Shown piece after piece: positions 44,464 to 55,507 of a DNA stretch of 64,000 nt (position 1 is the stretch's first letter; every line of letters begins with the position of its first letter). Under the pieces are notes generated by a model. The model was not told where the DNA came from, ran no database searches, and worked only from the letters and a program-made list of their open reading frames with translations. Origin of the DNA: Eunapius fragilis (taxonomy: Eukaryota > Porifera > Demospongiae > Spongillida > Spongillidae); NCBI GenBank assembly GCA_963681505.1, contig OY811974.1, forward strand, positions 11,030,461 through 11,094,460, written 5' to 3'. The position numbers were made by a program, and so were the translations under genes.

Positions 44464-45611
44464 AGAAGCAATGCAAAGGATTGACCCACTACGTGTTGCC
44501 AGCCGCTGGCTAACTACCATTCAAAGGAGAAAGTATACCATACGTGGTCCTCAGGCATTATGGCACTTGGATGGCAATCATAAGTTAAATTTGGTAAGTA
44601 AAAATAATAAATTGTTCACTTAAGGCGATTATGGCAGATTGGTATTGTGTACAGATAATGCATACATGGTATGTGATTTGCTGCATGGGACAGAGCACAA
44701 TTATTACATTAATGCATGCACTATGCTTAACTCATTCACCTTCTGATCCTTGTCCATTGATTTCTTTTTTCTTCATGCTCCATGGTTGTTCATGGAGCTG
44801 TTGACAGTTATTCACGATTACCTGTGTACTTAAGTTGCTCTGACAACAACCGTACAGCCACTGTATTGGAACTGTTTAAGAAAGCTGTGTATGAATTTGG
44901 TTATGATCTGCCAGCAAGGATTCGCTGCGATAAGGGAGTTGAAAATTATGATGTTGCTATGTCTATGTTGACACTTCCTCAGAGGGAATCAACAGCAAAT
45001 CCTGTCTTAGTAGGAAAAAGTGTTCACAATCAGCGCATTGAGAGGCTTTGGAGAGATGTATATAGTGCAGTGATCTGTACATATTATTACCAGCTAGAAG
45101 ACATGTCTCTCTTAGATCCTTCAAATTCTGATCTATTGACCTATTATGTCTTCATTTGGTGCTTATTCCCCAAATTAACTATCACTTGGAGATGTGGAGG
45201 CAAACATGGATTAATCACAAAATGTCAAGCTGTAATTGGCAAACACCACTCCAACTATGGATCCAAGGGTGGCAGCATATGAGGGGAACTGACCACGTTA
45301 TTGCTCAAGAAATGCTTGCTGATGGTGAGGTAGGGTTTTAAAAGGTAGTTGTAACGGTTTGTTTAATGTTGATAAAATACTCATTTCCACAGAACAACAC
45401 CTATGGCATTAATTGGTATGGACCACTGCCAGTTGATGACAATGAAGAAGGTGTTATTGTTCCTCCAATCTTGTGTCCCTTGAATGAAGCTCAGTGCTCC
45501 TTATTGAGTAGGCTGTGTGTGGAAGACAATGGCAATTCAGAGTCATTTGGTACAGGAAAATATCTCGTTGCACGATCATTGGTGCACACAATGTTACAGT
45601 CTGATGACTGA
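44464..45611 (+). pseudogene. RVE/DDE integrase-like transposase gene, frame-damaged
   Basis: Exon 44464-44593 encodes REAMQRIDPLRVASRW, then IRGPQALWHLDGNHKLNL, with the first catalytic Asp in WHLDG. The donor is GTAAGT. The next exon begins near 44775 (VVHGAVDSYSRLPVYLSC). It carries ARIRCDKGVEN (second Asp) and SVHNQRIERLWRDV (catalytic Glu, about 36 residues later), then a frameshift near 45155 into PQINYHLEMWRQTW. A GTAGGG donor at 45330 and a CAG acceptor bound a 64-bp intron. The last exon (45394-45611) encodes YGINWYGPLP and ends in TGA. The fold is that of retroviral-type integrase, as in an animal family with this Asp/Asp/Glu set. No AG acceptor is visible just before 44775. It belongs to a DNA transposon, possibly IS3EU- or Ginger-like. 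The superfamily is uncertain. Confidence 0.7.
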
Positions 45612-46284
45612 ACATTTAAGCTACCAATTGTACTATTACTTTGCTTATGCAGTGTATGATATGTGTACTCTTACAATTCAACATGCTGTTAAACTGGTTC
45701 ACAAATGCATGAAATATGATAAATACTGGTGACATGCTTTCTATAACTTCAGCTGAGTAAGCAGCATCCCCTGCAGATGCGCTAGCCTTATTCAGGGTGA
45801 CAGGGGTGAGAGGCAAGGTGACTGTGCCATCAAAAGCAGCTGGCTACATCTCTGAAGAGGCAATGGTTTTTTTTAATTTTCAATCCCAGCACAAGCTTTG
45901 TTCTCAAAGCTGGAAGATCAGCTTGCCATCTCCTTCCATACATCAAAATCACATGACATCTATGGGAGACTAAAACAAGAACCTGGCCCAGGCTAATAAG
46001 TAAATAGGCATCCTCTCCAGGGCTGCCAACCCTTAACCCTGGAATACCCAAACTGGCTATAATCCTCCAATTATACCATTTTATACCTGCAAACTGGTTA
46101 AATATACCTTTGCTGTGTAAGTATATTCATACATATACCTCCTTAAAGAAAGTATATATATATATGTACTTTTTATTGTTTACCTGGTCCCAAAATTATT
46201 CCCAATCAGAAGACACACAGTGTGTAGATGTATGTCAAATGAGAGTGTATACTATGCAAATGCCCCATGTGCCCGACATATGTA
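45612..46284. other. no gene recognised
   Basis: No exon or terminal repeat that would close the HECT/integrase element could be defined here. Confidence 0.4.
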
Positions 46285-46537
46285 TACAAATAAATAAAAG
46301 TTGGTTGTATAGGATTTGGAGGCAATGGGCAGGGCAAAAGCAAACAAGATTGTAATCAGTAATGTGATAGTCCTATGTTTAACACACAAGCAATATATCC
46401 TATAATTTTGCTAATTATAGGACTATTACATCATACTTTTTACTGATTAGATCCTTGTTTCCTTGCTTTTACACCACCATTGCGTTCAAATCCTATACAA
46501 CAAACGTTTTCAAAGAGAGAATGTTTTATTTACTTGT
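46285..46537. mobile_element. fold-back MITE (family A), diverged copy
   Basis: Left end ACAAATAAATAAAAGTTGG with TATAGGATTTGGAGGCAA. Right end ACACCACCATTGCGTTCAAATCC and TTATTTACTTGT. Stem AGTCCTATGTTT/AATTATAGGACTATTACA. Confidence 0.65.
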
Positions 46538-46790
46538 ACATGCCATGGTAGTAGGCCTCTGCGTATTCCCTCCCCCCCCCCCCCCTTGGCTCGTTGTGCT
46601 AATCCATCTGCCGCTGGGACGTGCATGTAAGTCTGGGTACGAGACTTACGTAATTTGCTGTCACAATCATGTAGCCTCGGTACTATTTGACCACAAAAGT
46701 GACAACGTCTACCATTTTCTGAAGCTATTGCCAGTATTGGTGAAAATTTCATTGTTCATTAAAAGTGTTCCTATTCCGAGTTTTAGGTAC

Positions 46791-47072
46791 ACAAGTAAAG
46801 AAAAACATTTTCTAACCAGAAAGTTGATGGGATATAGGAATTTGAGGCAAAGGTGGTGTAAAAAGGAGGGGAACAAGGTTTTGAGAAAAGGATAATGAGA
46901 CAAAAATCCTATATATAGCACATGCAAATGTAACAGAACCAAAAGGAAGTGCTAAGTATAGGATTTTTGTCTCATTATCCTTTTCTCAAACCCTTGTTCC
47001 CCTCCTCTTTACACCACCTTTGCCTCCATTTCCTACCAACTTTCTCGTTAGAGAATGTTTTTCTTTACTTGT
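46791..47072. mobile_element. fold-back MITE (family A), full copy
   Basis: ACAAGTAAAGAAAAACATT...AATGTTTTTCTTTACTTGT inverted ends. The arms pair through AAGGATAATGAGACAAAAATCC, with a loop near 46920-46955. Flanking words (GGTGAAAATTTCATTGTTCA before, GATAGCAACAAAGAGCC after) match repeat family R, so this MITE lies inside an R copy (about 46630-47170). Confidence 0.7.
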
Positions 47073-47720
47073 TTCCTCTATTTTTTTAATTATCATTTCT
47101 AAATATTAGTACTGGCAAGTGTCCCCTCGTTCGATAGCAACAAAGAGCCAAACTATCCGTTTCTTGGTACGCGAGTAACATTGGAAACATTAGGACCCAC
47201 CTTGCAGAGTACAGCTATCCAATGACGTGACAACATGAGAGACACTCTTGCCTCAGGGCTACCGGGGTATTCATAATGCGAGTTTCACACACAATTCACG
47301 CGCTCGTGTTGTGCGGCATAATTTGGGTGTAGCAGTAAATTTTGCGCACCTGTATCTGGAACCTGGACACGTCAATGTGCATGGCAACGCACGAAGCCTC
47401 GGCATCGATGCTGTTCTCCACAAGTCATGAACACACTGGTTAATGCTACATAGAGCCACACCGGAGCGAAGGCAATCCACGAGCCATAGCACTTGTTACC
47501 AAGAGCCTCAACGACATAAGCGTGCGCACACCTGCTGCGAGGCGCGAACGGGTTAATTAGTTATAATTCGCACGAATGTACCCAGCCCATTACACGATCT
47601 AAGAAAAAAAATATTTAAAGACATGAAATACAACAAACCAGGAATGTACATACACGTAATGTGAGCAGGCAACATCAGACATACCAACAAATAAAAAAAA
47701 ACACGCACCAACACAAAACT
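47073..47720. other. no gene recognised
   Basis: Remainder of repeat R to about 47170, then sequence with no supported exon. It directly follows the end of the TBC gene's coding part and may hold its 3' untranslated region. Confidence 0.4.
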
Positions 47721-47829
47721 TTAGCAGTTCACTTCCAAGTAGCTTCTGTCCACACACATGGAGCAGTACTTGTAAAATAGCTCCTCTGCCTTGGACAACA
47801 CAACCTTCAGATCCAGGTGCATTGAAAGA
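47721..47829 (-). CDS. TBC-domain (Rab GTPase-activating) protein, last exon
   Basis: After a CCCATTAG acceptor, a 109-nt exon encodes LSMHLDLKVVLSKAEELFYK followed by YCSMCVDRSYLEVNC and a TAA at 47721. This matches the last helices of TBC domains (compare 'ELSMKIDVEDILCKAE' type endings in the TBC1D15 group). It starts in phase 2, so it does not join 52200 directly; at least one exon between 47830 and 52200 was not found. Confidence 0.6.
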
Positions 47830-49962
47830 CTAATGGGATTAATTAAGTAATTAAGAAGCATCCAAATGTAAAATCACACAACCTACTAAGAATGATTTAC
47901 ATGTAAACATGAAATCGTAACCATGTAATTCAAAGGTTTCCAATGCATAAAAGATCACAATTGTTTTTATCTAATCTATGTAAATTTGTTCACATGTATG
48001 TAAATAAATACAGACAGGAATTTTCTATGTATGCACCAATTTGAAGTTATTTGAACACTTGAACAGAAAGATATGTATTGGGTAAAACTTAAGGGTTAAA
48101 AGAATTAAGTTTACCATACAGCCGGAAAGTAACATAAAAGTGTTGGAAGTAAAAATTAAACAATAATAAAATGTTATTCTGATTATGCAAGCACAGTAGA
48201 ATGATCATGAATGAATGATCATGAATGATTATGGAGGTTGTGTTTTGACCTATTGGTGTAGGAATTGCTGGTGTGATTGGTGTCTGTGGGTGTCTGTCAT
48301 CAGTTGGTGATGTTGTCGTCTACATGGTATGGTATGGTATGGTATGGTATGGTATGGTATGGTATGGTATGGTATGGTATGGTATGGTATGGTATGGTAT
48401 GGTATGGTATGGTGTGTTTTATTGATTCTACCTCAGTGTGATTTGAACCACTGACCTTGGGGTTGCGTGTGATTTGAACCACTGACCTTGGGGTTGCGAT
48501 AACACTGGTGAAGCCACAACGCCAATCGAGCCACCCCCTATCCCCTCCCATTAAGGGATAAAGCCATGCTTTATGGGATATCACATGCCATAAAAAAGAG
48601 TGCACTAGTTAGAACGGCCATCACTGAATGGAGGGTACGTTAATCTTTTAATTTTAACCCCCCTTCCAATTAAAGTCTCCAGGTGCCTTAAAATAGCCTT
48701 GTGTTCACATCGTTGGCTTAATAAAATAACCATGGTTCGAACTTTTAACTCATAATACACACATGCAATGGAAATCACAAATCAGTGGACATGGACAGGC
48801 AATATGCGAACACAGACCAACAGCTCCATTCATTAAACGATCAGTGCTGCAATGTCATGCAGATCTTAATTATTATTAGGGCTCTGTTTAGCAGTTGCAC
48901 TATATGAACTGACGCTGGTGGCTCATCTATTACAAACAGGTAATTGTATTAAGTCGTAGGGAAGGAATATGATTCAGCAAGCATGCAGGATAAAGATTCC
49001 CTGTCAGTAGGTTATAATGGTTTCTCTATCAGCGTGTACTCTTGAACTCAAGTCTGTAGACCTGATATAGACCAGGTTGTTGTATACAAGTGGTTTTGCA
49101 TTCATAACAGCTGAAGATTCCTTCTGACTTACAAACAGGAAGGTGTAAAGAAGATGTAGTGAAGAACTACGATATTGTGGAAGACCGGCTTCCCATTCAG
49201 ACGTGTGAACTCGTCAATGCCGATTGAACTGGAGTTACCGGTCACATTGGTCACTTGAATGGATACAAGAACTTGACATTGATACGATAGAATCGTGGGG
49301 TGAAGGGCATGGGTGTATGTTTGGGTATATATACCATGTACTTTACACTAAGAATAGAGTTGCGGTAGTAATTGGCTTACGTGTACGTCGCAGACAGCGC
49401 AGGCTATACGAGCTAGTAATACTGCTCGCGCGTTCACAGATATTAGCATTCAACAAACACACATGGTTGCAATGGCTAAAGATTTTCTGTCAGCACTCCT
49501 GAGCGGTATACCAATGTATTTTAAATTTTCAAAATGCAGACCTAAACATCCTGATATAGACCATATCATGTTCATATAGGATAGAAAAAGCCACGTTTTT
49601 TAAAGGCATTTCCTTCACCACTGCCTTATAGAAAGTGTGGAATGGTACTTTGAACTATAAATGAGGTATTTTTGCTAAAAATCCAATAATGAACCAGTAG
49701 AGTAGCACTTGTATTGGATTGATTCGCAGGCTATGATGATGGCTGCAATGATCCACTGTGTCAAGTAATCAAGTTCCCTACCAATGCTACTTCTATCTAT
49801 CAACCTTTCGATAAGGAATAATTGGTGCCTTAAAGGCGGGATACAAAAACAGGTTGCTAGGCAAAATGGTTCAGTAGCTGGAGCTTATTAGAAGCTATCC
49901 CAAAGCTGAAGTATGAACATCTACACCTAACACGTTATTCTAAGATGGGCATAGACCTTGCT
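47830..49962. other. probable TBC gene intron
   Basis: AT-rich with a microsatellite. A duplicated GTGTGATTTGAACCACTGAC block at 48437-48500 is present. The missing TBC exon should lie here or further upstream, but I did not find it. Confidence 0.35.
48324..48412 (+). repeat. (GGTAT)n pentanucleotide microsatellite
   Basis: About 17 uninterrupted GGTAT units. Confidence 0.95.
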
Positions 49963-51347
49963 GCAGAGCAATTGTATATTGGATCAACACAGCTTTCACC
50001 AACACCCCTTCAGATTTTTTTCAAATTTGCACATATATAAAAGATCCTAATTTAACTATGTAATATGCACATTTTCATATTCAACTTCACTTTGGTTCAT
50101 GAATAATAATTAATCAAAGTTGGAAATTTGCAAAATTTTAGTTGGACAAGATATTTTTGCAAAGCTGTAGCACTGCAATGCTTACTGTGATGGTGATTCA
50201 GTTGACATGTATTTTCCATATAGATCCATCCCAATACTAAACAGTTTAATGATTTTTAATTAACTCCAGAGCCTTTCTGGTTAAACTGGGCAGTTCGTGA
50301 TATCTCAAAAAGTGGTGTTTAATTTTTTTAATTTTTTGTGCATAATGATGGGGTATGTTATGATACACCTGCATACTAAAAATCACTTTGGGGATTGCAT
50401 TATATGGAGAGGTACAAGTTATTTAGTCTTTAAAAAGTCATGTCTCTTTGATGTACCGCTTGACCACAAAGTTTACACAGCCATGTTGCATACACGTACC
50501 AGTATGGAATAAAAACGAATTGGCTGTTGATGCTCGCGCCTATGAGCCAGCCATCAAGTGAGCGTGCATGCATGCGGATGTAAACGCTAATTTAGTCGAT
50601 CAAGCGCCATGCTGGTAACACTTTAACCCTATCCATCTTCTTTGTGTGATGTGAATGCGAGGCTTTGTTTGTGGAACAAAAAGACTGGCTGCAAGCATGT
50701 TTGCATCAATATGATCAGCAACGTTCATAGCGCAGACTTTTATTGTCGGCGCTATATGATCTTGATTCCAACGAGTAACTCCGTTGAATTCTTTAGAATC
50801 AAGAATTCATAGCGCCGACAATAAAAGTCTGCGCTATGAACGTTGCTGATCATATTGATGCAAACATGCTTGCAGCCGGTCTTTTTGTTCCACAAACAAA
50901 GCCTCGCATTCAAATCACACAAAGAAGATGGATAGGGTTAAAATGTTACCAGCACGGCGCTTGATTGACTAAATTACCATTTAAAAAATTTAAACACCAC
51001 TTTTTGAGATATCACGAACTGTCAGTTTAACCAGAAAGGCTCTGGACTTAATTAAAAATCATTAAACAGTTTAGCATTGGGATGGATCTATATAGAAAAT
51101 ACATGTCAACTGAATCACCATCACAGTAAGCATTGCAGTGCTACAGCTTTGCAAAGATATCTTGTCCAACTAAAATTTTGCAAAATTCCCAACTTTGATT
51201 AATTATTATTCATGAACCAAAGTTAAGTTGAAAGTGAAAATGTGCATATAACATAGTGACATTAGGATCTTTTATATATGCGAATTTGAAAAAAATCTGA
51301 AGGGGTGTTGGCAAAAGCTGTGTTGATCCAATATACAATAGCTCTGC
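49963..51347. mobile_element. 1.4 kb fold-back element (giant palindrome)
   Basis: The left arm 49963-50782 and right arm about 50808-51347 are reverse complements. They share GCAGAGC-ATTGTATATTGGATC ends, CATGAATAATAATTAATCAAAG, GCTTACTGTGATGGTGATTC and ATAGCGC...GACTTTTATTGTCGGCGCTA around a ~50-bp loop. The left arm holds about 240 bp (about 50325-50570) missing from the right arm. Identity is high elsewhere. No transposase is seen. It lies between TBC exons, presumably intronic. Confidence 0.8.
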
Positions 51348-52199
51348 ACAAGTGTGTAGTTATGTTATTGTTTTACGATCTATGAACAGAATCTGTATGC
51401 AAATACAACTAGGTCGCTAAAGGGTTGGTTTTGTCTGTCAAGGCCAAAGCCACACGGACTGCATGCTTCGCAGATATGCTAGTCTTAGAGCCAGCAAGAG
51501 AGTGGAACATTTTAAGAAATGACTCAAACCCGAGAGCTGGGACAAATACAGCACTATTGATAAGTCAGCTTCGTTGAAGAACCCAGTAAAGACTACTTCC
51601 ATGAGAAATGCATCATGTTATTAGACCGTTATTGGATAGGATAAATTAGTTAATTTTGTGCGTATACCACGAGATCATAGTAAGTGTGCATTGTGCATCT
51701 AAAACGAGCTTCGAGATATCCACGGTAGGCACTGTTCATACATGGTGCTCGCCAACAAACCAGATACGCAGGCCCATTCCCACTGAGGGTTGCTCTCGGT
51801 GATGATGGCAGCGAAGTAAAAAGGAGACCATTTTCCAGAATTTTGATGGATAGTTCCATTCGAGCGTGTTCAAGAGTGTCGACGAATTTTGTAACTTCCG
51901 CTTTGCACTTGAGAACGACAAATCATGAGCTCATACACATTGACAGCAATGAAAGCGATGAGACGTTTACCACACAAAACAGGGTTACAACATTGAAACT
52001 TAAAAATCAATTAATCACAGAAACGGGTAACTCCAACACCTCTAGTGTCTGCTCCTCCAGGCACTGCCTGCCTGCCGGGAGATATTCCCCTTGTACAGAT
52101 GAAAGGCGTGGTGGCAGACGAAGGCACGGAGGCAGACAAGGATGCCAATATATGCAATGATTTACATGTACATGTATAATTGAATTTTGATTTGAATAC
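51348..52199. other. unassigned; one open minus-strand frame
   Basis: On the minus strand about 51920-51650 stays open for some 85 residues (VTKFVDTLEHARMELSIKIL, AYLVCWRAPCMNSAYRGYLE). Composition is protein-like, but I do not recognise it and it does not resemble a TBC domain. It could be a transposon exon. Confidence 0.3.
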
Positions 52200-52590
52200 A
52201 TTTAGTCATAGCCTTGTCTGTCGCAACTATGGCCTTGTCAGAGGTCAGTTCCAAGTGATGGGAGCCCAGAATTTCAAACAGACGGATGCTGTCTTCCAGC
52301 TCAAACTCCCCCTTGAAGTCAAGCAGAAGCCATCTAATGTGCATTAGGATTCGAATACATTCATGACTTTGCCGTATCAAAGAAATATGGGTAGGACACA
52401 TTCCCATGCACTCAGATAGGGGCAGGACATATTCCCATGCACATAAATGCAGGACACAAACAGATTGGGGGGGGGGGGGGGGGGGAGGAGAGCACATACC
52501 TATGGCAGAAGAGGAAGTTTTTGCCCTCGGAGGCCTTAAGGAAACGGAACATACCACTGTCCACTTCCTCCAGAAGGCTCTTCACATACT
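52200..52590 (-). CDS. TBC-domain protein, two internal exons
   Basis: Exon 52590-52500 follows a CCTGCAG acceptor and encodes YVKSLLEEVDSGMFRFLKAS then NFLFCHR, ending at a GTATGT donor. Exon 52333-52200 follows CACATTAG and continues WLLLDFKGEFELEDSIRLFE, ILGSHHLELTSDKA. The split Arg codon (AG|A) joins them into the TBC hallmark 'FCxRWLLLxFKxEF'. Intron length is 166 bp. TBC proteins stimulate GTP hydrolysis on Rab GTPases in membrane traffic. The catalytic Arg/Gln fingers lie in exons upstream of 52590 that I did not find. A 19-base poly-G (52467-52485) sits 13 bp inside the intron. Which TBC subfamily is uncertain. Confidence 0.75.
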
Positions 52591-53569
52591 CTGCAGGTTA
52601 GGGACAGAGTGCAAAATGAAAGTATACGGTGGAATGCCCTCATAAAGACAGCTGGTGTAGTCATTGTGTAGCAAGAAGAAAAATATCAGATGTATAGACT
52701 GTGGTCATTGTACCACTGTTAGCTGAGGCAGCGAAGAGAGGGTGAAGAGGGAGGATTAATGTTTAAACATGTGGCATTGTTTGGAATAAGTGATGGTAAA
52801 TTTTATGTGTGAGGGAGAAAGTGCACATATTCCCCCTAGCTAGGTCCCTAAACGTGTTGTCTAAATGTGTTGTCTTTAAACTAACAATAAATAATTCTAT
52901 TTTTATTTAGAACACAAAAATGTTCACATTCCAAACATGTTACAGCAGTACCTGCGCCAGGTAGTCAAGGGTATGGTGGTGGTGTATGTAGGGGAGATGG
53001 AGGGTAGGGTTGTGGGGAGGAAGACTAGAAAGAGCATTAACCCCACAGGTACAACTGACACTGTCCTACATGGAAACATGGGTGTGCCGTCACCTGTCAA
53101 GCCATTACATACACAAATGGTGTGACATTTGAGGAGCTACATGTAGAATGGTCCCTCAAGTGCTAGAGGAGGTAAGGGGACATGTTCTCCTTCAAGGAAG
53201 GGAAAAGTGTCCTGGAGGAGAAGAGCTGCACTCCTTCACAACAAAAAAAAGCGTCGCAACTATACAAGCTGGTTGCCTCTAACGGTAAAAGGGATTAAAA
53301 ATTAAAACTGAAGAATATAAAATAATAAATGGAAAATGATGCACAGGACCTGTGAAAAAGAAGAAAGGGAAAAAATCTAAAGCAAAGAAAGTCTGCCATA
53401 CATATGGGGATGAAGTGGTTAATGAGGAGAATGATGACAATGTAGACATACATAATGTCATCAGCATACTATAGCTTCTTCATCTGTGGCATACATGAGG
53501 CATAAGTGTGTGATGTGTACATCACAAATTAAATACCCAAATAAAGATTTTCTAGACAGTTGGGCTTAA
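52591..53569. other. no gene recognised
   Basis: Upstream TBC exons are expected on the minus strand but none was convincing. A 62-residue plus-strand frame at 52937 has no identifiable family. Confidence 0.35.
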
Positions 53570-54835
53570 ATGCTAGAGTTGGCATCCATCTTCAGTTAAG
53601 ATGATGTGTGAATAATTGAGGTTCACTCACAAGTTGGCCAGGCATTGGGGAACTACGCGTGGCATTGGGTTTCCCATCCTCATATGTACACACTTACCCT
53701 GTTTGAATATTGAACTGTCATCAAAATGTCTGAATCCACTTTAGAACTTACAGAGGTGGCATCCATCTTCAGTTAAGATAATTTCATTTGGGGGGTCACT
53801 CACCAGTTGGCCAGGCATTGGGGAACTACGTGTGGCGTTGGGTTACCTATCCTCACATATACACACCTACTCTGTTTGAGTATTGAACTGTCATCAGTAT
53901 GTCTGGATCCACTTTAGAACATACAGAGGTAGAATCCATCTTCAGTTAAGATAACTTGTGCATTATTTCATTTGGGTGTCCCTTAAAAGTTGGCTAGGCA
54001 TTGGGGAACTACGTGTGGCGTTGGGTTCCCCATCCTCACATGTACACATCTCCCCCGTGGGAACATGTAAATGTCATCAGAATGTCTGGATCGGCTTTAG
54101 AATTTACAGAGGTGGCACCCATCTTCAGTTAATATGATGTGGAATAATTGAGGGTCACTCACAAGTTGGCCAGGCATTGGGGAACAACGCGTGGTGTTGG
54201 GTTTCCCATCCTCACATGTACACACCTACCCTGTTTGAATATGGAACTGTCATCAAAATGTCTGGATCCACTTTAGAACTTACAGAGGTAGCATCCATCT
54301 TCAGTTTAGATGAATTGTGAATGATTTCATTTGGGGGTCACTCACAAGTTGACCAGGCATTGGAGAACTACGCGTGGCGTTGTGTTCCCCATCCTCACAT
54401 GTACACACCTACCCTGTGGGAACAGTGAATTGTCATCAGAGTATCTGGATCTTACAGAGGTGGCATATATCTTCAGTTATGTTGATGTGTGAATTATTGT
54501 GGGTCACTCACAAGTTGGCCAGGCATTAGGGAACTACGCGTGGCATTGGGTTCCCCATCCTCACATGTACACACCTACCCTGTAGGAACACGGAATTGTC
54601 ATCAGAATGTCTGGATCTGCTGTAGAACTTACAGAGGTGGCATCCATCTTCAGTTAAGATGATGTGTGAATAATTGGGGGTCACTCACAAGTTGGCCAGG
54701 CATTAGGGAACTACGCGTGGCATTGGGTTTCCCATCCTCATATGTACACACCTACCCTGTTGGAATATGGATCTGTCATCAGAATGTCTGGATCCACTTT
54801 AGAACTTACAGAGGTGGCAGCGATGTAATGCACAG
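53570..54835 (+). repeat. 177-bp satellite, seven copies
   Basis: The word GGCATCCATCTTCAGTTAAG (or variants) occurs at about 53581, 53758, 53931, 54114, 54291, 54462 and 54639. A final partial start is at 54816. Spacing is 171-183 bp, mostly 177. Each unit also holds AAGTTGGCCAGGCATTGGGG, a GAACTACGCGTGGC block and CCCATCCTCACATGTACAC. Open frames here are accidental. Confidence 0.9.
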
Positions 54836-55044
54836 GGGACACTTGTCGTGCCTATGTGGGAGTCAGCCCCGTTTTGGCCTTTGCTGTACACTAGTGCTAA
54901 TGGATGGACACCATTTGTGTTGGATTGGCTAGCACTACCATTGTCAGAACAGCGTATTCAGCAAGGTAGATCTGGTTCAGCCTTGTTTAAAGGGAAGTTC
55001 CCTATAACACAGAGGTGATTGCTGTGAGAATTTCGAGCATGTCT

Positions 55045-55440
55045 AAATTAGCCTCTGCGGCTATTTTGTGCTTATAGCCTTGGCGGCTGGACAGTGTGTA
55101 TTATTAGCCTTGGTGGCTAAGTTGTGCTTATAGCCTCGGTGGCTGATGGGCAGTGCGTATGTATTAGCCTCAGCAGCTATGTTGTGCCTATAACCTTGGA
55201 GGCTGATAGGCAGGGTGTATGTATTAGCCTCAGCGGCTATAAGTTGTGCCTATAACCTTGGTGGCTGATGGTCTCTGTGTGTATGTATTAGCCTCAGTGG
55301 CTAAGTTGTGCCTATAGCCTTGCAGGGAGGCTGATGGGCAGTGTGTATGTACTAGCCTCAGCGGCTATTGTGTTGTACCCATACCTCGGTGGTGGCGGTA
55401 CTTGGTGTTGTAGCCTATGTCAGGCCTTGGCGGCGGTGGC
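55045..55440 (+). repeat. ~65-bp minisatellite
   Basis: About six diverged units of ATTAGCCTCAGCGGCTA...GTTGTGCCTATAGCCTTGGTGGCTGATGG with GCAGTGTGTATGT. It lies immediately upstream of the recombinase pseudogene. Confidence 0.75.
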
Positions 55441-55507
55441 ATAGCTACAGTGAGTGCAGTGTCATGCAGAGAGGGATAATGCAGTTACGCTGTTATTTTT
55501 TGCTGCA

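Noticed and set aside
53570..54835. CRISPR-like regular repeat array
   Set aside because: Units are 177 bp and continuous without unique spacers, in a eukaryotic genome: a satellite.
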